A DNA stretch of 64,000 nucleotides from Malus domestica (taxonomy: Eukaryota > Streptophyta > Magnoliopsida > Rosales > Rosaceae), in contig NC_091676.1 of the NCBI RefSeq assembly GCF_042453785.1, forward strand, positions 2,813,501 through 2,877,500. Direction: 5' to 3'. The position numbers and the translations under genes are program-made. The notes under the pieces were generated by a model. That model ran no database searches and was not told where the DNA came from. It worked only from the letters and a program-made list of their open reading frames with translations. Positions within the stretch are counted from its first letter, which is position 1, and each line of letters starts with the position of its first letter. Shown piece by piece: positions 46,150-56,570 of the stretch.

Positions 46150-46430
46150 ATTATTTATTTGTTTGTATTATTTGTTAGCTACTTTCATTATAATTATTTG
46201 TTTGTATTATTTATTTTTTACCTACTTTCATTATAATTATTTGGTTGTATTATTTATTTGTTACCTACTTTCATTATAATTATTTGTTAGCTACTTTCAT
46301 TATATTTATTTGTTTGTATTATTTGTTACCTACTTTCATTATAATTATTTGTTAGCTACTTTCATTATAATTATTTGTTTTATTATTTATTTGTTACATA
46401 CTTTCATTATAATTATTTGTTTGTATTATA
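46150..46430. repeat. Tandem repeat, ~35-bp AT-rich unit
   Basis: About six to seven imperfect copies of a unit containing 'tactttcattataattattt' and 'gtttgtattattt'. A second longer repeat follows (about 46440-46700), where 'gataatgacacgt' plus 'aacgattaaa' recurs three times. Both lie inside the Harbinger remnant. Confidence 0.8.
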
Positions 46431-46909
46431 ATCCATCACCAATAATTGTCTTTTCAGATAATGACACGTGCCTTGACACAACGATTAAAAATCTTATCAG
46501 AAATCTATCACCAATAATTGTCTTTGCGGATAATGACACGTGGCGCAACGAGAACGATTAAATATCTTATTCGAAATAATAAATAAAATTATTTTGAATT
46601 ATTTTATAAATACAAAAATACAAAAATTTTATTGCTATTGGCTTTTCGGATAATGACACGTAGCGCAACGAGAACGATTAAAAATCTATCCGAAATTACA
46701 AATAAAATTATTAGGGTTATGTATTATTTTATAAATAAAAAAATACTAATATTTTATTGCCAATTGCCAGGGCTATTCAATGCAAGGGTGGAGATGCAAA
46801 AGGCAATTGCCAGGGGAATGCACTGTTCATTAAGGGCAGTTACTGTTCACTAGGTGGATTAAATAGTGAATAGCCTGGGGGGAGGACTCCTACACTGGAG
46901 TTGCTCTAA

Positions 46910-47938
46910 GAGTGAAATATAACAAAGGAGTACACTTCTTAGGTTAAATTAAAAAGCATCAGCATGCTTACCACTAGGGCAACCCTAAACTGTGTTCAGA
47001 AACTGCATTAATATATAGTACAGTTGATTGATTGATTTTTATTTCTAATTTTGTATTGAGTGATTTTTATTCTAATTTTTGTTCTTTTGTTTTCGTAATT
47101 ATATCTTGTATTTTATGCTTTTGATAAGAAAATAAATATAGGTTTGTTTTTTATCATTTGTCGTTTATAGTTGATATATATAACTGCTGCTCCTGCATAT
47201 CTAGCAGGTACTTGACTAAATTATTTAAAATAAATACCAAATGCAATGAAAGATACGTACAAATTAGAAACCAAATGTTACTTAGCTTTATACATCATTT
47301 GTTTGTAACATTTGTGGTAGGGCGCCAGTCTCTCTACTTGTGATCACTATTTGAATGTGCTTGATCATCCAGTCTGACCTAGTTATGGCTATGCTCTAGT
47401 TTTTGTGATTTGTTCTACAAAGTGAATGACTCGTTTGATAATTATTTCAGTTTTTAGTTTTTGGTTTTCAATATTTATATTTTTAAAATTGAAAATAGAA
47501 ACCTGTTTTTAAAATTAATAAATAAAAACAGAAAACCAAAATTTGAAAACTTAAGAAAATAGTTTTCAATTTTCATTTGTTAATCGAATAGTATTTACAA
47601 ACAAGATTTCAATTTTTAAATTTCAAAAAAAATAGAAACAACAATTAAAAATTGAAAATGATTATAAGTACGATATGTTTAAATATCCTTTTTCAAATTA
47701 TATAAATTAACGACTTTTTAAGCAATATTTTGAGTGTTTTATTTATTTATTTTACAAACACTTAGTTTTAGTTTAAATAAAATCATGTTATCAAATGTTA
47801 ATAATTAAGTGTTGATTGAAATGTCTTTGAGGGATTTCAAAAGAACTCATTGTTATTCGCTCCGTCACACCACTACCAATAATTTTGAGCCGAATGTTGC
47901 TAATTAGATGTTTGGCGAAATGTCTTTGAAAGGTTGAT
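46910..47938. other. Intergenic, no gene recognised
   Basis: AT-rich. The 47440-47680 part has loosely self-complementary A/T-rich words ('ttttcaat', 'attgaaaa') and may be an old foldback repeat. Confidence 0.4.
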
Positions 47939-48322
47939 TTTAAAAGGGCATTTTAGCCAAATAGACTTTGAAATTTGCATAATTTCTCACTTTGGTCTTT
48001 AAGATTTGAAATCGATAGAAGTGGTCTTTGAGTTTGTCCACCATCAATCATTTTGGTCATTCCCTGAAAATTTATGTTAAAGGAGCAAAATGACAAAAAT
48101 ACCTTCAGCTTCAATTAACGAACAATGGGCCAAAATGATTTAACAAAAATTGAGGGTATTGTTGTTATTTTATCCTTATTTAATGAAATTTTTTTATGGA
48201 ATAACCAAAACATTGATGGTCGACAAACTCATGAACCACTTTTATCAGTTTCAAATCTCGTGAACCAAAATGAAAAATTATGCCAATTTCATGAACCATT
48301 TAGATAAAAGTCATTTCAAAAG
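47939..48322. mobile_element. Long-TIR foldback MITE, 384 bp
   Basis: The first about 125 bases are mirrored by the last about 124. Left words 'tttgcataatttctcacttt', 'agtggtctttgagtttgt' and 'ccatcaatcattttggt' pair with the reverse complements of right-end words. The spacer is about 135 bases. Related half-elements appear near 30-190 and 9190-9480. Superfamily is uncertain, but TIRs over 100 bases suggest a Mutator-type derivative. Confidence 0.7.
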
Positions 48323-50600
48323 TAAAGGAGAATGTAGGGGACAAAGTTTTGACTTCATCACGCCACTACCAGTAGATATTCACCAATTAGCTTAGTAAGT
48401 TAAGTTTGATCACCATGCATGTTAACAAAGATGCAGACGAATTTAGTCAAATTTGTTAGAACAATTAATGTGCTTTCCTACCCAACTTCAAATTAATCTC
48501 TATCTATTGTAAACTTAAAAAAAATGCTAAGAAAAATGGATTCATTACAATCAAACTAATTAATTAGCATCCAGAACCTTGGGATAGGATTAATGAAATA
48601 ACAAAAAGTAAATAATTAATTTGAAGGATCTTCAGTTATATAAATATGTGTTTGTGGGTCCAGGTAGCTAGGTTTTAGCTGCGAACCAAATCGGGTTAAA
48701 CACTAGCTTGGTAGGAGTACCCAGTATGGGAAAAGGATTCTGGCCGGATTTTTTTCTTTGGAATCATAAAAATCCCGTGATCGTGAGAAAATTTTTAGTT
48801 ATGACGAGAATAAGGATTGTACATCATGTATTTTATGCAAGTGATGAAAAATTTTAATTTTTAAGTTATTAACATTTTAACACACATAACCCACCATTTA
48901 TAAAGGGACACATGGTGTAACACTTCATGTGACGAGAACACTGAAAAATCTCTCGTAATCGTGACCATTCATCGTATATCATGTGGTCAAAAAATATTTT
49001 AAAATTTAAAATTAAATATAAATAATATCTAACAAAAACTGATTGCATGATGTACGATAAACGATGACAATCGCGAAATCCCTAAAATCCTCAGGAAAAT
49101 GATCCAGCGAGGATCCTTTTTCCCCAGTATGGGCTCAGATGTAGTTCCATTAGTTAACAATCTGATTTCTTATCGGCAAAAACAACTAGCGGTAGTACTG
49201 TAGATGGTTGCAGTCTAGCTTAACCTATTACATAAATATAACATATATATGTATATATACTTATGTGTGTGTGCAAGTTGAGTCTGCAACAAGCTAGGGT
49301 TAGCTATATATATAGCTAGGGCTAGGGTTGGATTCTCTGGTGTCTTCTATCTTCAACTATCTGTCTCTTGTGTAGCTCCTGGTGCCCCGCCTCCTCCCTA
49401 CCAATCTTCATCAGTCACTTCAAGTTGCACTTTTAAGCACCTGAACCCCTAATCGCTTTAAATCTTCTGCCGCAGCAATTGGCAGAAAAATAGGTTGGTC
49501 AACCCATATATTTAAGCCAGCTGCTTCTTCCTCCATACTTCCTCCATAGCTAGGGTTAGCGCTGCAGTAAAGTGTTCTGTGTTTCTATTGGCAATTCTCA
49601 ATCAACACAGAATTTAAGAGATAATAGGTACCCGCCATGATTATTTAATTGGTTTCAGGTTCAGATTTTTTCTGAAATCATCAGTCCATGTCTCAGATTG
49701 CATCTGCATCCTATATATGATCTTATAATGCTTACTTGTTTTTCTCTTGAAGTCGATTATCCTAAAACCATTCAAATTATTACGGACCAATTGTATATAT
49801 GAAATTAGTAAATATTTGAACAAAACATTCCAATTGGGTACGTAACTATAGGCAGTGACCAAGAAATTAGTGTAGTGGGGTGAAAGCACGATATATGCAC
49901 AAAACTCCAAATGACATGAATACAAATCTATCACAAAACACGATATATGCAACGAATCTAAATTGATAACCACACCATCATTTTTGCATCGCGAAACCAC
50001 ATAAACTTACATAAGAAAATATGAGAACTGGTACTTTGTTTCATGAGTAACATATCTAAGACTCATACTGAAGTAAAAAATATTATCACTTTGTAAATTG
50101 AAAGTTTTTCAAAATAACTAAAATTGAAAAGCAAAAAAAAAAAAAAAAAGATTTCACCATGAGTCTTATATATCACTTTCTAAATTGAAAGTTAAACCTA
50201 TTCGATTAACTGTCTTTGTCTGTGAATTGTGGATCTAAGGGCTCTAAATGGTAGAGTGTTCAATACTAGCCTCGCCCATTTTAGGGATTCTTTATCTGAT
50301 TCTTTTCTTCCATTGTCTCTAACCATTCTGGTAGCAATGTTGATCACTTTATGCATAGTGAGTATTTTCAACTACCATATTTTTTTTAACACGGTTCTCA
50401 ACTATATTTCTATATTTCGATTTAGGAGTATTTCTAATGGCATTCCCTAGAAACGTGAGCTGTTATAGCAGCACTTTCTCTTAAGAAAAACAACTAATAA
50501 TTTACAAGATTGGGGAAAATATCAATAAACATGACCAATGTTTCTTCAATTACATGAAACCAACTGATCACACATGCGTATATATAGTTCCATTTGATAT
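48323..50600. other. Intergenic, no gene recognised
   Basis: AT-rich. The frames at 49641-50000 (-) and 50229-50450 (+) show no family motif. The 49270-49600 part is less AT-rich and has several 'agctagggttag' words, so a transcribed non-coding sequence is possible but unsupported. Confidence 0.4.
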
Positions 50601-50798
50601 ATGTTAATGGCGGGGATCAGGGATCTGGATTATGCTTTGGAGTTTGGAGGGGTACAGTTGAACAGACAAGAAATGTATTTGTTTCTGGTGAGGGAAGTTG
50701 CAGCCAGAAACAAGATGGAATTGCGAGTTCCTCAACAGGCCATTGCCCCCTATAGACTCCAAGCATGGTGTGACACTGTGACCATACTAGTAAAAAAA

Positions 50799-51101
50799 AC
50801 ACTTTGCGCGACGTACGTACATGCGTCGCGCAAAGTCAAAAATCGTTGCGCAAGGGTTTGCGCGACGCAACCTTCGTCGCGCGCTAATCGTCGCGCCAAG
50901 GCAGTGACGCTAAGGTTTGCGCGACGAAGAAACAACATGCGTCGCGCAAAGCCACTTTGCGCGACGCATGGCCTACGTCATGCAAAGTACTTTGCGCGAC
51001 GCACACCTACGTCGTGCAAAATCACTTTGCGCGACGCGCATCCTACGTCGTGCAAAGATACTTTGCGCGACGCACATCCTAAGGCATGCGTCGCGCAAAC
51101 C
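50799..51101. repeat. CACTA left subterminal repeats (TTTGCGCGACG and its inverse)
   Basis: About eleven copies of TTTGCGCGACG or its reverse complement, many in head-to-head pairs separated by 4-12 bases so each pair could form a hairpin. CACTA TNPA-type proteins bind short subterminal repeats of this kind. The unit is CpG-dense in otherwise CpG-poor DNA. Confidence 0.9.
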
Positions 51102-51304
51102 TTTTTTTTTTTAGTGAAAATAAATTTTTTTTTAGTGAAAAATATTTTGTTTTTTAAATTTTTGATAAATATTGTAATTAAATTCTAAAGAATAATTAAT
51201 TAACCAAGCAAAAGTATTTAATTATAAAATATATGAAAATGTACATACAAAATGTCCGAACAAAAAAGAAAAAACTACAAGTGAACTAGGTTTAATACAT
51301 CAGG

Positions 51305-51511
51305 CTACTGGGTATCGGCAGGGCGAGGTGGCTCTGAGGTCGAAGGTGAAACAAGATGAGGTGCTGGTAGCGAGATTTGGAGGCCGGACATTTGTATGGC
51401 TTGTACAAGGTCTCTCACCATCTCGGCATAGGTCCTCATCTCCTCGCCTTGGGCCTTTAGCTGCGCCCTCATCTGCTCGCCATGGGCCCTCATCTGGTCT
51501 TCCTGGATCAC
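51305..51511 (-). pseudogene. CACTA-encoded TNP1/Ptta-like protein, C-terminal fragment
   Basis: A 68-codon minus-strand frame with repeated MRAHGEQMRAQLKAQGEEMR heptad-like units, then AEMVRDLVQAIQMSGLQISLP and a Ser/Pro/Thr tail. This is the coiled-coil C-terminus I associate with plant En/Spm (Ptta) accessory transposition proteins. Upstream exons on the minus strand (toward 53.9 kb) were not recognised, only low-complexity Ser/Leu-rich frames. Function, if any, would be binding of the subterminal repeats. Confidence 0.6.
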
Positions 51512-53943
51512 AAGTTGAACCTTTAGGGAACAAAGAGAACAAAGAAGGTCTTACCTCATTCAAAAGAGAATTTGAATCATACTGGCTAATTGAGCACAAT
51601 TGGTTCGTATGTCTTGATTTTGAACTGAGGGACAGAGCAACATCAGGATGAAGCAGAGTTTCAGCGAACAGAAGCATTAAGATAAGTGTTTGCAAAAAAA
51701 AAACAAAAAAAATTGACATCGTAAATGCATACATGAAAAGGTAAATGGAGAAAATTCATTTTATGACTACAAATAGTTGCTTTCATATGCATATGTATGC
51801 ATGCCAACTGTCCATATATGGGATGCCGATTCCTAAAGGAAATAGTAGTTCTGATAGATAGCCACCATTGGGCATTTGGATGGAAAACAAAATAAAATGC
51901 TGAAGCACATCGTTGAAAGGTGAACGTTTCAAACAGATTATATGTGATTTTCTGGATAGAGTATCAGCAGCAATCTCAAGAACTCATGACTGCTATATGA
52001 TATGGTTTATATGTTGACCTAAGAACTGGACATTCATAGCTAGTTTGATTACATACATCAAACAACAGTGAACATGAATAACAGTATGATACCTATAATT
52101 GAAGTTCTTCACAACAAAGTATAGCTTATTGGCTAAAATAGTCCACCTGCATCCGTGCTCGCATTACGTTCCTAGTAATGAGATGACTGTGATTCCTTAA
52201 TCATAGAACAATAACCCAATTGCATATATATTCTGAACTCAATCATGTTTTCAATAATGATTCTTTTGAGTCACCATTTAGTTAAATTACACAAATCATT
52301 CATTTCTGTTTCTAAATGAAGCCTTATGTTCACAACAATTAGGAACATCTGACAACTTATTGGATCCATAGCTCTAACACTAAAGTTGCAGGGAAGAAAG
52401 CTTTTTTTTTTTTTTTTAATTTGTTTTTATATTTCAAAATGACAACTCTCTTTCTAGATTATGCAAATACTAAAAGCATAAAGCATGGCCAGAAGAAGTT
52501 GTTGCAGTTCCAACAAGGCAGTATTCAAAGTGTGAAACTGTGTGTGTATGGGAAAGAGGGCGGGTGTTCGTGTTCAAGCTTGAGATAGAGAGACACAGAG
52601 CAAAAAAAAGTCCAAACTTAAGACAACCAATCAAACTTAAGAAACCAACTTCTACAAATGAAATATTAATGAATTTCCATGAGTCATGCTTTCAGGGAAA
52701 GGGTAAAAACATTAAGCTGTCCAGATGAAAGCTTGATTAGTTAAAGTGACCAAAAATTCATAACTGGTTTAGTGAGTACCACCAATTAGTGATAATAACA
52801 TATACACCGTAAACCATTAGAAGAAGATGCACCTCTAACCAAAGGAAGACCAGTTATATGAGAAAACAAAGACCAGGAAGTCGACCAAGAATAACAACAA
52901 CAGCCATCGTTTCAGCAGCGACAATAGTAACAGTATCGTCCATTTTCCCTTTTCGTCTACAACATGGGATTAACTAATGAAATTTAATTAAAAAAAACGC
53001 TTAAATTACATAGTATTTACCTGCTGGTAAAGCGATGTGAAGTGCTTTGCAAGTCGAACTGCAAATTCCTCCACTGAAAGTGCCTTTACATATACATGTG
53101 TTGCAACTAGGTTAAATCCCAAAGGCGAATAGCAATCAAAATGATGGAAACATAGCAGATTTCTAGTACTGGGAAAGCTAACAAACATAGATGTCTAATT
53201 GTCTACATACATTTTTTTTCTTTTGTGACAGAAGGACATTGTATTTTGTATCATCGTGTTAACTGGAACTTGAGTCCATAAGCAGTCACGTTAGTTGCTA
53301 AGTTCTTTAATCACTCCTGCATTCTTTTCCTTTATGCGTCTTTTATTTTTATCGATTGAACTGAGGAACCAATTTCTTCGCCCGCAGTTTCAACCGATAT
53401 TTTTGCCATTTGTGAAGAAGCAGAGAAAAAAACAAAAAAACTAACACCATAACAGACCAACCCACCACCCTAAAATTCGATTTAACACTAAAACCCTAAC
53501 ATTCCTAACCCTAAAATTCGATTTAACACTAAAACCCCCAATTTCTAATTTAATTTCCCAAATTGAATCTAATTACAATACCAAAATCTTCAAATTAAGG
53601 CATTAAACCTTGATTCTGAACTTAGAAAGAAGAAAATTAAAGAATTAATCTTGATTCTGACCTGGGTCTATACCTGTTGTGCAGTCGGGAGAGGATGAGG
53701 ACAGGATGAGGATGAAGGATGAGAAGGAAGTCGATATGAGTGAGAGGGAAGAGAGAGACCGAGTGAGCGAGAAGGAGAGAGAGGGCGATATGAGCGAGAG
53801 GGAGAGACAGGGTGATTCACCTGCGTGAGAGGATGAGGGAGACCGAGTGAGAAGAGAAAGTTCAGTGAGAAGAGAAAGTTCGGGGTTTATCACAGAGCGA
53901 AAATTTAAACAAAGCGCCTATTTTTAACAAGGGTACCGCCAAA

Positions 53944-54032
53944 ATTATCACACATAGCGCGACGTAGGTTTACTTTTCCACGTCACGCAAAGGGTTTTTG
54001 CGCGACGACTACACAGTGGCGTCGCGCAAGAT
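53944..54032. repeat. Internal cluster of the same TTTGCGCGACG motif
   Basis: A small internal group (GCGCGACGTAGG, CGTCACGCAAAG, TTTGCGCGACGAC, GCGTCGCGCAAG) with the same unit as the ends. It may be the remains of a former right end, with the satellite array and present end added later. Confidence 0.7.
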
Positions 54033-54245
54033 ATTTTTTGTAAAAAAAAATTATTATAAAATGTACTGAAAATGTGATTTTAGTCCTTTCAAATTCAATT
54101 TTTTTTACATAAAACCCACAATAATATATTTTTATAACAATTACAATAAATATAAAGCTACTTAATAAATATAAATAATTTTCAATTTCTTAAATGTTAT
54201 ATGTACAAAATAAATAAATTTAAATCTAGGTAATATATATACACA

Positions 54246-55560
54246 TTCCATTGAAATTGATGGGATACGCATTGTGTGAAAATAGTTTGAACGATCCAAC
54301 CGTCAAACTTGTTTGTATATACTTCAAGATCGCATACGCCAAAAATTGCAAAAAACAAACATTCAAAGATCAAGTAACGAGACAAAACTTTCCGACGGTT
54401 ATAAACGAAAAATTACGATTTAGCAGTAGTTTTAACTCCGATTTTAATGATTTTTTACAGCTACACTTCTTGATCCTATATGAATACAATGAACTAATTC
54501 GATCGTCAATTTAAAATATTTACACAAGAAGATACCACAAATCTTTATGTTATACTTAATGAAAGTATAAATAAACTATAAGTGTTAGTGAATCTATCGT
54601 TTTGATGGGATACACATTCTACGAAGCTAATTTCAAGGATCCAACCGTCAAACTTGTTTGCATATGCTTCGAGATCGCATACGCCAAAAATCGCGAAAAA
54701 TAAACATGCAGAGATCAAGAAAGGGATAAAACTTTTTTACGGTTATAAACGAAAAAACATGATTTAACGGTAGTTTTAACTCTGATTTTGATGATTTTTT
54801 ATAGCTACACTCCTGGATCATATATGAATACAATGAACTAATTCGATCGTCAATTTAAAATATTTACACAAGTGGATACCACAAAATCTTATGTTATACT
54901 TAATGAAAGTATAAATAAACTCCAAGTGTTAGTTAATCTATTGTTTTAATGGATACGCATTGTACAAAACTAGTTTCAATGATCCAACCGTCAAACTTGT
55001 TTGTATATTCTTCGAGATCGCATAGGCCAAAAATCTCAAAAAACAAACACTCAGACATTATGTTACGGGACAAACCTTTTCGACGGCTAGAAACGAAAAA
55101 TCACGATTTAATGGTTATTTTAACTCTGATTTTGATGATTTTTTACAGCTACACTCTTTAAATCTATATGAATACAATGAACTAATTCGATCGTCAATTT
55201 AAAACATTTACACAAGTGGATACCACAAAAGAAAAAGGCAATGCAAGAACCCCAAAAGAAAAGCAAAAGGAAAAAAAAATTAAAATCTACTTAGTAATAT
55301 ATATACCATTGAATGTGATAGGAAACGTATTGTACGAAACTAGTTTCAAAGATCCAACCGTCAAACTTGTTTGTATATGCTTCGAGATCGCATACGCCAA
55401 AAACAAACATGCAAAGATCAAGTAACAAGATAAAACTTTCGACTGATATAAACAAAAAATCACAATTTAATTGTAGTTTTAACTCCGATTTTGATAATTT
55501 TTTACAGTTACACTCTTTAAACCTATATGAATACAATTAACTAATTTAATCGTCAATTAA
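54246..55560. repeat. Tandem array, four ~345-bp units inside the CACTA element
   Basis: The phrase GATCCAACCGTCAAACTTGT recurs at 54293, 54638, 54981 and 55351, at spacings of 345, 343 and 370. Whole units are alignable ('cgagatcgcatacgccaaaa', 'aacgaaaaatcacgattta', 'aatacaatgaactaattcg'). Short frames within the units are repeat-derived. A further short duplication (words 'aaaaaggcaatgcaagaacc' at about 55229 and 55590) marks the right end of the array. Confidence 0.9.
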
Positions 55561-55642
55561 AAATATTTACACAAGTGAATACCACAAAAGAAAAAGGCAA
55601 TGCAAGAACCCAAAAGAAAAGCAAAAGGAAAAAAAAAAAAAG

Positions 55643-55926
55643 CTTTGCGCGACGTAGGTACACCTGCGTCGCGCAAAGTTGGGAAAAGTTGGAAAAAAGC
55701 GGTTAATCTTTCTTGGTTTGGAGCCAAACCTTTGCGCGACGAAGGCTGACGTCGCGCAAAGTTGTTTTGCACGACGCAGGTGGACCTACGTCGCGCAAAA
55801 CCACTTTGAGCGACGTCATCCTTCGTCGCGCAAAGTGCCGTCGCGCAAAGGCAGTTTGCGCGACGTTTTGTTTTTGGCGTCGTGCAAACAGACTTTGCGC
55901 GACGAAATTTGATGCGTCGCGCAAAC
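55643..55926. repeat. CACTA right subterminal repeats
   Basis: About thirteen copies of TTTGCGCGACG or its inverse, again mostly as inverted pairs, mirroring the left arm. Two copies have GTGC or TGAGCG variants consistent with CpG decay. Confidence 0.9.
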
Positions 55927-56062
55927 ATGTTTTTCTACTAGTACCAGAGATCTGAAGACCCTAATTTTTGGGGTGGATCAGAGGCTACGCACTGCACCAA
56001 GAAATCTAGAGAGAGAAACACCCACCCTATTTTCCAGTGGTCAAAACGCTGAAACCATATAA

Positions 56063-56570
56063 AATTAAATGATCTAGGAAAAGGCAATGGAAGGAAGCAA
56101 TAGAAATAGAAAGCAAAATAAAAGAAAATTGATTGGCATGCAAAACGAACACGAAACGTTAAAAAGGGGTTGGAACTTTCAGTTCAAATCTAACTTGTCC
56201 CACAATCCCTTTTTCTAGTTCCCCTTTTCAGACTTTTGGTGTGGATTACACACTCGGATTTCTACGTTGAAATCCTCCCATTAGTTACAACAACATTTTA
56301 ATTTCAACTCGGAGCCAAAGTTGCTGAGGGTGTCGATGAGCTCAAAGGCTGTCCCAGTCCCCTTGTAGAAAAATACCAAAAAAAGCTCAGTCATCTCCTT
56401 CCTCTTTCTCATGATCCCATTTGTCTTCTTGTTAAGTCTCTCTCTTTCTATCTGTCAGTTCTGGGTGGCGTGTCAAGGCAGAGACCCTAATAATAATGCT
56501 TCAGACTATCACTCGCTCAACAAAAACCCAAAAAAAGAAAAAAAAAAAAAAGGAAGTGTTTTAATTAATA
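56063..56570. other. JAG downstream region
   Basis: Between the interrupted host ORF and the JAG stop. The A-rich run at about 56531-56551 is on the 3' side of JAG. The plus-strand frame at 56411-56596 is not supported. Confidence 0.4.

Larger units (their letters stand above)
45188..46906 (+). mobile_element. PIF/Harbinger DNA transposon remnant (ORF1 kept, transposase lost)
   Basis: The right end ...GGAGTTGCTC at 46906 is followed by TAA, the 3-bp target typical of PIF/Harbinger. The last 150 bases match the reverse complement of the left end of the MITE at 58987-59417. The left end is degraded near 45188-45215, where GC-rich sequence with 'cccgagcgacagg' begins, also shared with the MITE. 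An ORF1 exon is at 45858-46139. The region after it holds tandem repeats and no DDE transposase. This is an internal deletion derivative. Confidence 0.7.
50785..55943. mobile_element. CACTA-superfamily element, 5159 bp
   Basis: Both ends read TACTAGTA followed by an A-rich stretch (inverted: TACTAGTAAAAAAAACA left, TACTAGTAGAAAAACAT right). A perfect 3-bp target duplication CCA flanks them (50782-50784 and 55944-55946), as in CACTA elements, whose canonical first base is C rather than T. Subterminal regions are packed with TTTGCGCGACG in both orientations. On the minus strand a C-terminal piece of a TNP-like protein is visible. No TNPD-type transposase is recognisable, so it is non-autonomous. 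It ends about 630 bases downstream of the JAG stop codon. Confidence 0.85.
50601..56062 (+). pseudogene. Unrecognised host ORF (99 codons) split by the CACTA element
   Basis: Upstream of the element an ATG at 50601 opens a frame (MLMAGIRDLDYALEFGG...) that runs to the insertion point at 50784. Beyond the element, with one CCA counted once, the same frame continues at 55947 (...RDLKTLIFGVDQRL...) and stops at 56060-56062. The exact 300-nt total and the protein-like composition (REVAARNKMEL, mixed charged and aliphatic residues) suggest a real pre-insertion reading frame or one exon of a gene. I do not recognise the family. With the element in place, translation would enter the repeat DNA. Confidence 0.5.

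Noticed and set aside
49270..49600. microRNA precursor
   Set aside because: It has 'agctaggg' repeats and partial inverted words, but no recognised mature miRNA or clean 21-nt stem.
50750..51114. Arg/Cys/Ala-rich ORFs in the CACTA arms (also 55557-55955)
   Set aside because: They are readings of the TTTGCGCGACG repeat in several frames, not proteins.
53645..53893. Ser/Leu-rich minus-strand ORF inside the CACTA element
   Set aside because: Low-complexity reading of a GAGAG-rich repeat. It might be a first exon of the TNP-like gene, but no motif supports that.
54251..55536. ORFs in the 345-bp array
   Set aside because: They repeat from unit to unit with shifts and stops, so they are repeat-derived.
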